Part shown: positions 26,334-27,500 of the stretch, piece by piece
Layout of the letters: each line of letters opens with the position of its first letter
Numbering within the stretch: position 1 is the first letter of the stretch
Program-made: the position numbers and the translations under genes
Origin: Paulinella micropora
Lineage: Eukaryota > Cercozoa > Imbricatea > Euglyphida > Paulinellidae
Direction of reading: 5' to 3'
Assembly (NCBI GenBank): GCA_019918135.1
Contig: WBZZ01003060.1
Location: 160,001 to 187,500 of the forward strand
DNA: 27,500 nt
Notes under the pieces: model-generated
The model's input: the letters and a program-made list of their open reading frames with translations, nothing else
What the model was told of the DNA's origin: nothing
The model's database searches: none

Positions 26334-27024
26334 CTACACGCGACGGGGCCGCTTCGGCTGCTGTCCACGGCCACCAGAGCCCCCGTCAGCTGTACCTGCG
26401 CGCCACATAATGATTACATGACTTAGCCCGACGACAAGTAAGTTATACTGAGCCGGAGGCATAACAGAGAGAAGCTTACCCCCCGAGCCGGAGTCTGATC
26501 CACGCCCGCGGCCACGCTCCCTGCCACTGCCTCCGCCTCCGCCGTGCGAAAAACGGCAGTCGTTGCCTCGCGGGCAATTACCCTCTCGGAACGCGTAGCA
26601 CTCCCCCGGGCCCGAGTCGGTATCCGAGCTGGAGTCGGTACCCGAGCTGGAGTTGCGGTCGGGTGGTATCGGAGGGGGGGGCGGTATTGTCCTCCAGGCC
26701 GCGATCGCTTGCCTCGCCTGCTTTCAACACACCGCCTACATTATTTAGCCTGATTGCGATGAAATAATACTGAGTCTGAAGCAGATAGCATAGCAAGAGC
26801 TGTACCTTCCGAGTCGGAGCCTGAGCTACTACCGCGGCCATCGCCGCCTCCACCGTCTCCGCGTCTGCAGTGTAGGAACCGGCAGTTGCTACCTCGCGGG
26901 CAATTACCCTTCCGGAACGCATAGCACTCCCCCGGGCCCGAGTCGGGTCCCGGGCTCGGGTCGGATGGTATCTGGGGGAGGAAGGCGGCGCCGCCCTCTT
27001 TGCATGTCATGTGCGCGGGCTTGC
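26334..27024 (-). CDS. CCCH zinc-finger gene, last three exons (5' part missing)
   Basis: Minus-strand exons: 27024-26806, 26717-26480 and 26395-26334. Each of the first two encodes one CCCH finger, ECYAFRKGNCPRGSNCRFLH and ECYAFREGNCPRGNDCRFSH (C-x7-C-x5-C-x3-H), preceded by an SGPG linker and followed by Gly/Arg/Ser-rich sequence. The last exon reads TADGGSGGRGQQPKRPRRV and stops; PKRPRR looks like a nuclear localisation signal. Introns (88 and 84 nt) have GTACAG/GTAAGC donors and CAG acceptors. The fingers resemble RNA-binding fingers of splicing and mRNA-processing proteins. Exon 1 is 219 nt and in phase, but exon 2 is 238 nt, so the frame breaks at a C8 run unless another acceptor is used. 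Upstream exons should lie beyond 27026, possibly outside the window. Confidence 0.65.
26396..27024 (-). repeat. Tandem duplication of an exon-plus-intron unit
   Basis: Unit 1 (27024-26718, 307 bp) and unit 2 (26717-26396, 322 bp) each hold a CCCH exon and the following intron. Similarity extends into the introns: GACTCAGTAT versus GGCTCAGTAT, and GGCTAAATAATGTA versus GGCTAAGTCATGTA, at equivalent places. So the second finger arose by duplication of genomic DNA including the intron. Confidence 0.7.
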
Positions 27025-27026
27025 CT

Positions 27027-27500
27027 GGGGAGGTTTACCATGGTTATTGTTATTAGTAGTAATGAGGCGCATGTTCGACAGGATCAAGGGCCGTTGGGCT
27101 GCTCAGTCTATGATTAGTAGTCTTATCATTGCTCTGCTCCTACTACTACCAACCACCACTACTGCTGTTGTTCTTATTATAAATTAGTATCACTCTTGTT
27201 ATTATTATAAGTGTAAAACCATTTGTTATGATTATTACTATACAGAAAGCGCCTGTCCAGCATTTGGATCTGGCTGCTAGAGCCCGAGGGGTATGTTACT
27301 ATCATTATTGCTGTTACTTCCTCTCTTTACATTACTACTATTGTTAGTATTACTCTTACCCTTTGGAGCGGAGCCGAACGGCCTCGTGCTACCAAGGGGG
27401 GCACATGTCCAACAGGACCAAAGGCCCCCTTGACTGATAGGTCAATTACTCGGACTTGTTGTCCTACTACTACTGACCACCACTACTATTCCTCCTCCTA
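27027..27500. repeat. Degenerate repeats rich in ATT/ACT triplets, presumably intronic
   Basis: 27062-27170 and 27394-27497 are related over about 100 bp (GCGCATGTTCGACAGGATCAA versus GGCACATGTCCAACAGGACCAA, then CCTACTACTAC...CCACCACTACT). A second related pair is 27249-27330 and 25986-26080 (TTGGATCTG and ATGTTACT-type blocks). I see no further exon of the zinc-finger gene here. The tracts have diverged and look like an old dispersed or tandem repeat family. Confidence 0.55.

Overview
The window is eukaryotic, almost certainly from a protist-like genome. It holds a decayed LTR retrotransposon, a Polinton/Maverick-type DNA transposon fragment with protein-primed family B polymerase, and a gene piece with short GT-AG introns. 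I see no bacterial operon signals, no rRNA, tRNA or CRISPR, and I cannot name the species. Ichthyosporeans and thraustochytrids are published examples of protists with endogenous large DNA viruses, but nothing here proves either.

Layout. (1) 1-1066: anonymous AT-leaning DNA. (2) 1067-8523: a minus-strand Ty3/Gypsy-like retrotransposon, heavily decayed. It has a left LTR, integrase (C-terminal domain, core, zinc domain), RNase H, an RT remnant without its catalytic palm, and a degenerate protease-like stretch. A 17-unit 10/11-bp satellite sits at 7497-7674, and a 46-bp remnant of the second LTR next to a primer-binding-site-like sequence lies at the right edge. (3) 8524-~15062: an AT-rich Polinton-like fragment with a small basic protein, a 102-aa unknown, protein-primed PolB split by one frameshift, a coiled-coil protein, a 144-aa protein and the C-terminal piece of a retroviral-type integrase. 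Capsid, packaging ATPase and maturation protease genes are absent. (4) ~15063-25274: a very GC-rich, compact, intron-poor block whose base composition changes abruptly inside the truncated integrase. It encodes an RS-rich coiled-coil protein, a PD-(D/E)XK nuclease of the type found in giant viruses, a DUF1152-like protein, a 1156-aa mucin-like type I membrane protein with a 36-bp repeat array, and a 460-aa orphan. (5) 25275-27500: intergenic DNA, then exons of a CCCH zinc-finger gene on the minus strand built from tandemly duplicated exon-intron units, embedded in degenerate trinucleotide-rich repeats.

The most interesting reading is that region 4 is a piece of an endogenous large dsDNA virus, or a virus-derived cassette, of an unfamiliar kind. 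It carries a viral-type recombination nuclease beside a big surface glycoprotein and orphan genes, abutting a Polinton and a retrotransposon in what looks like a sink for mobile DNA. The nuclease is the only gene there with a clear viral-type family signature. The remaining assignment is inference.
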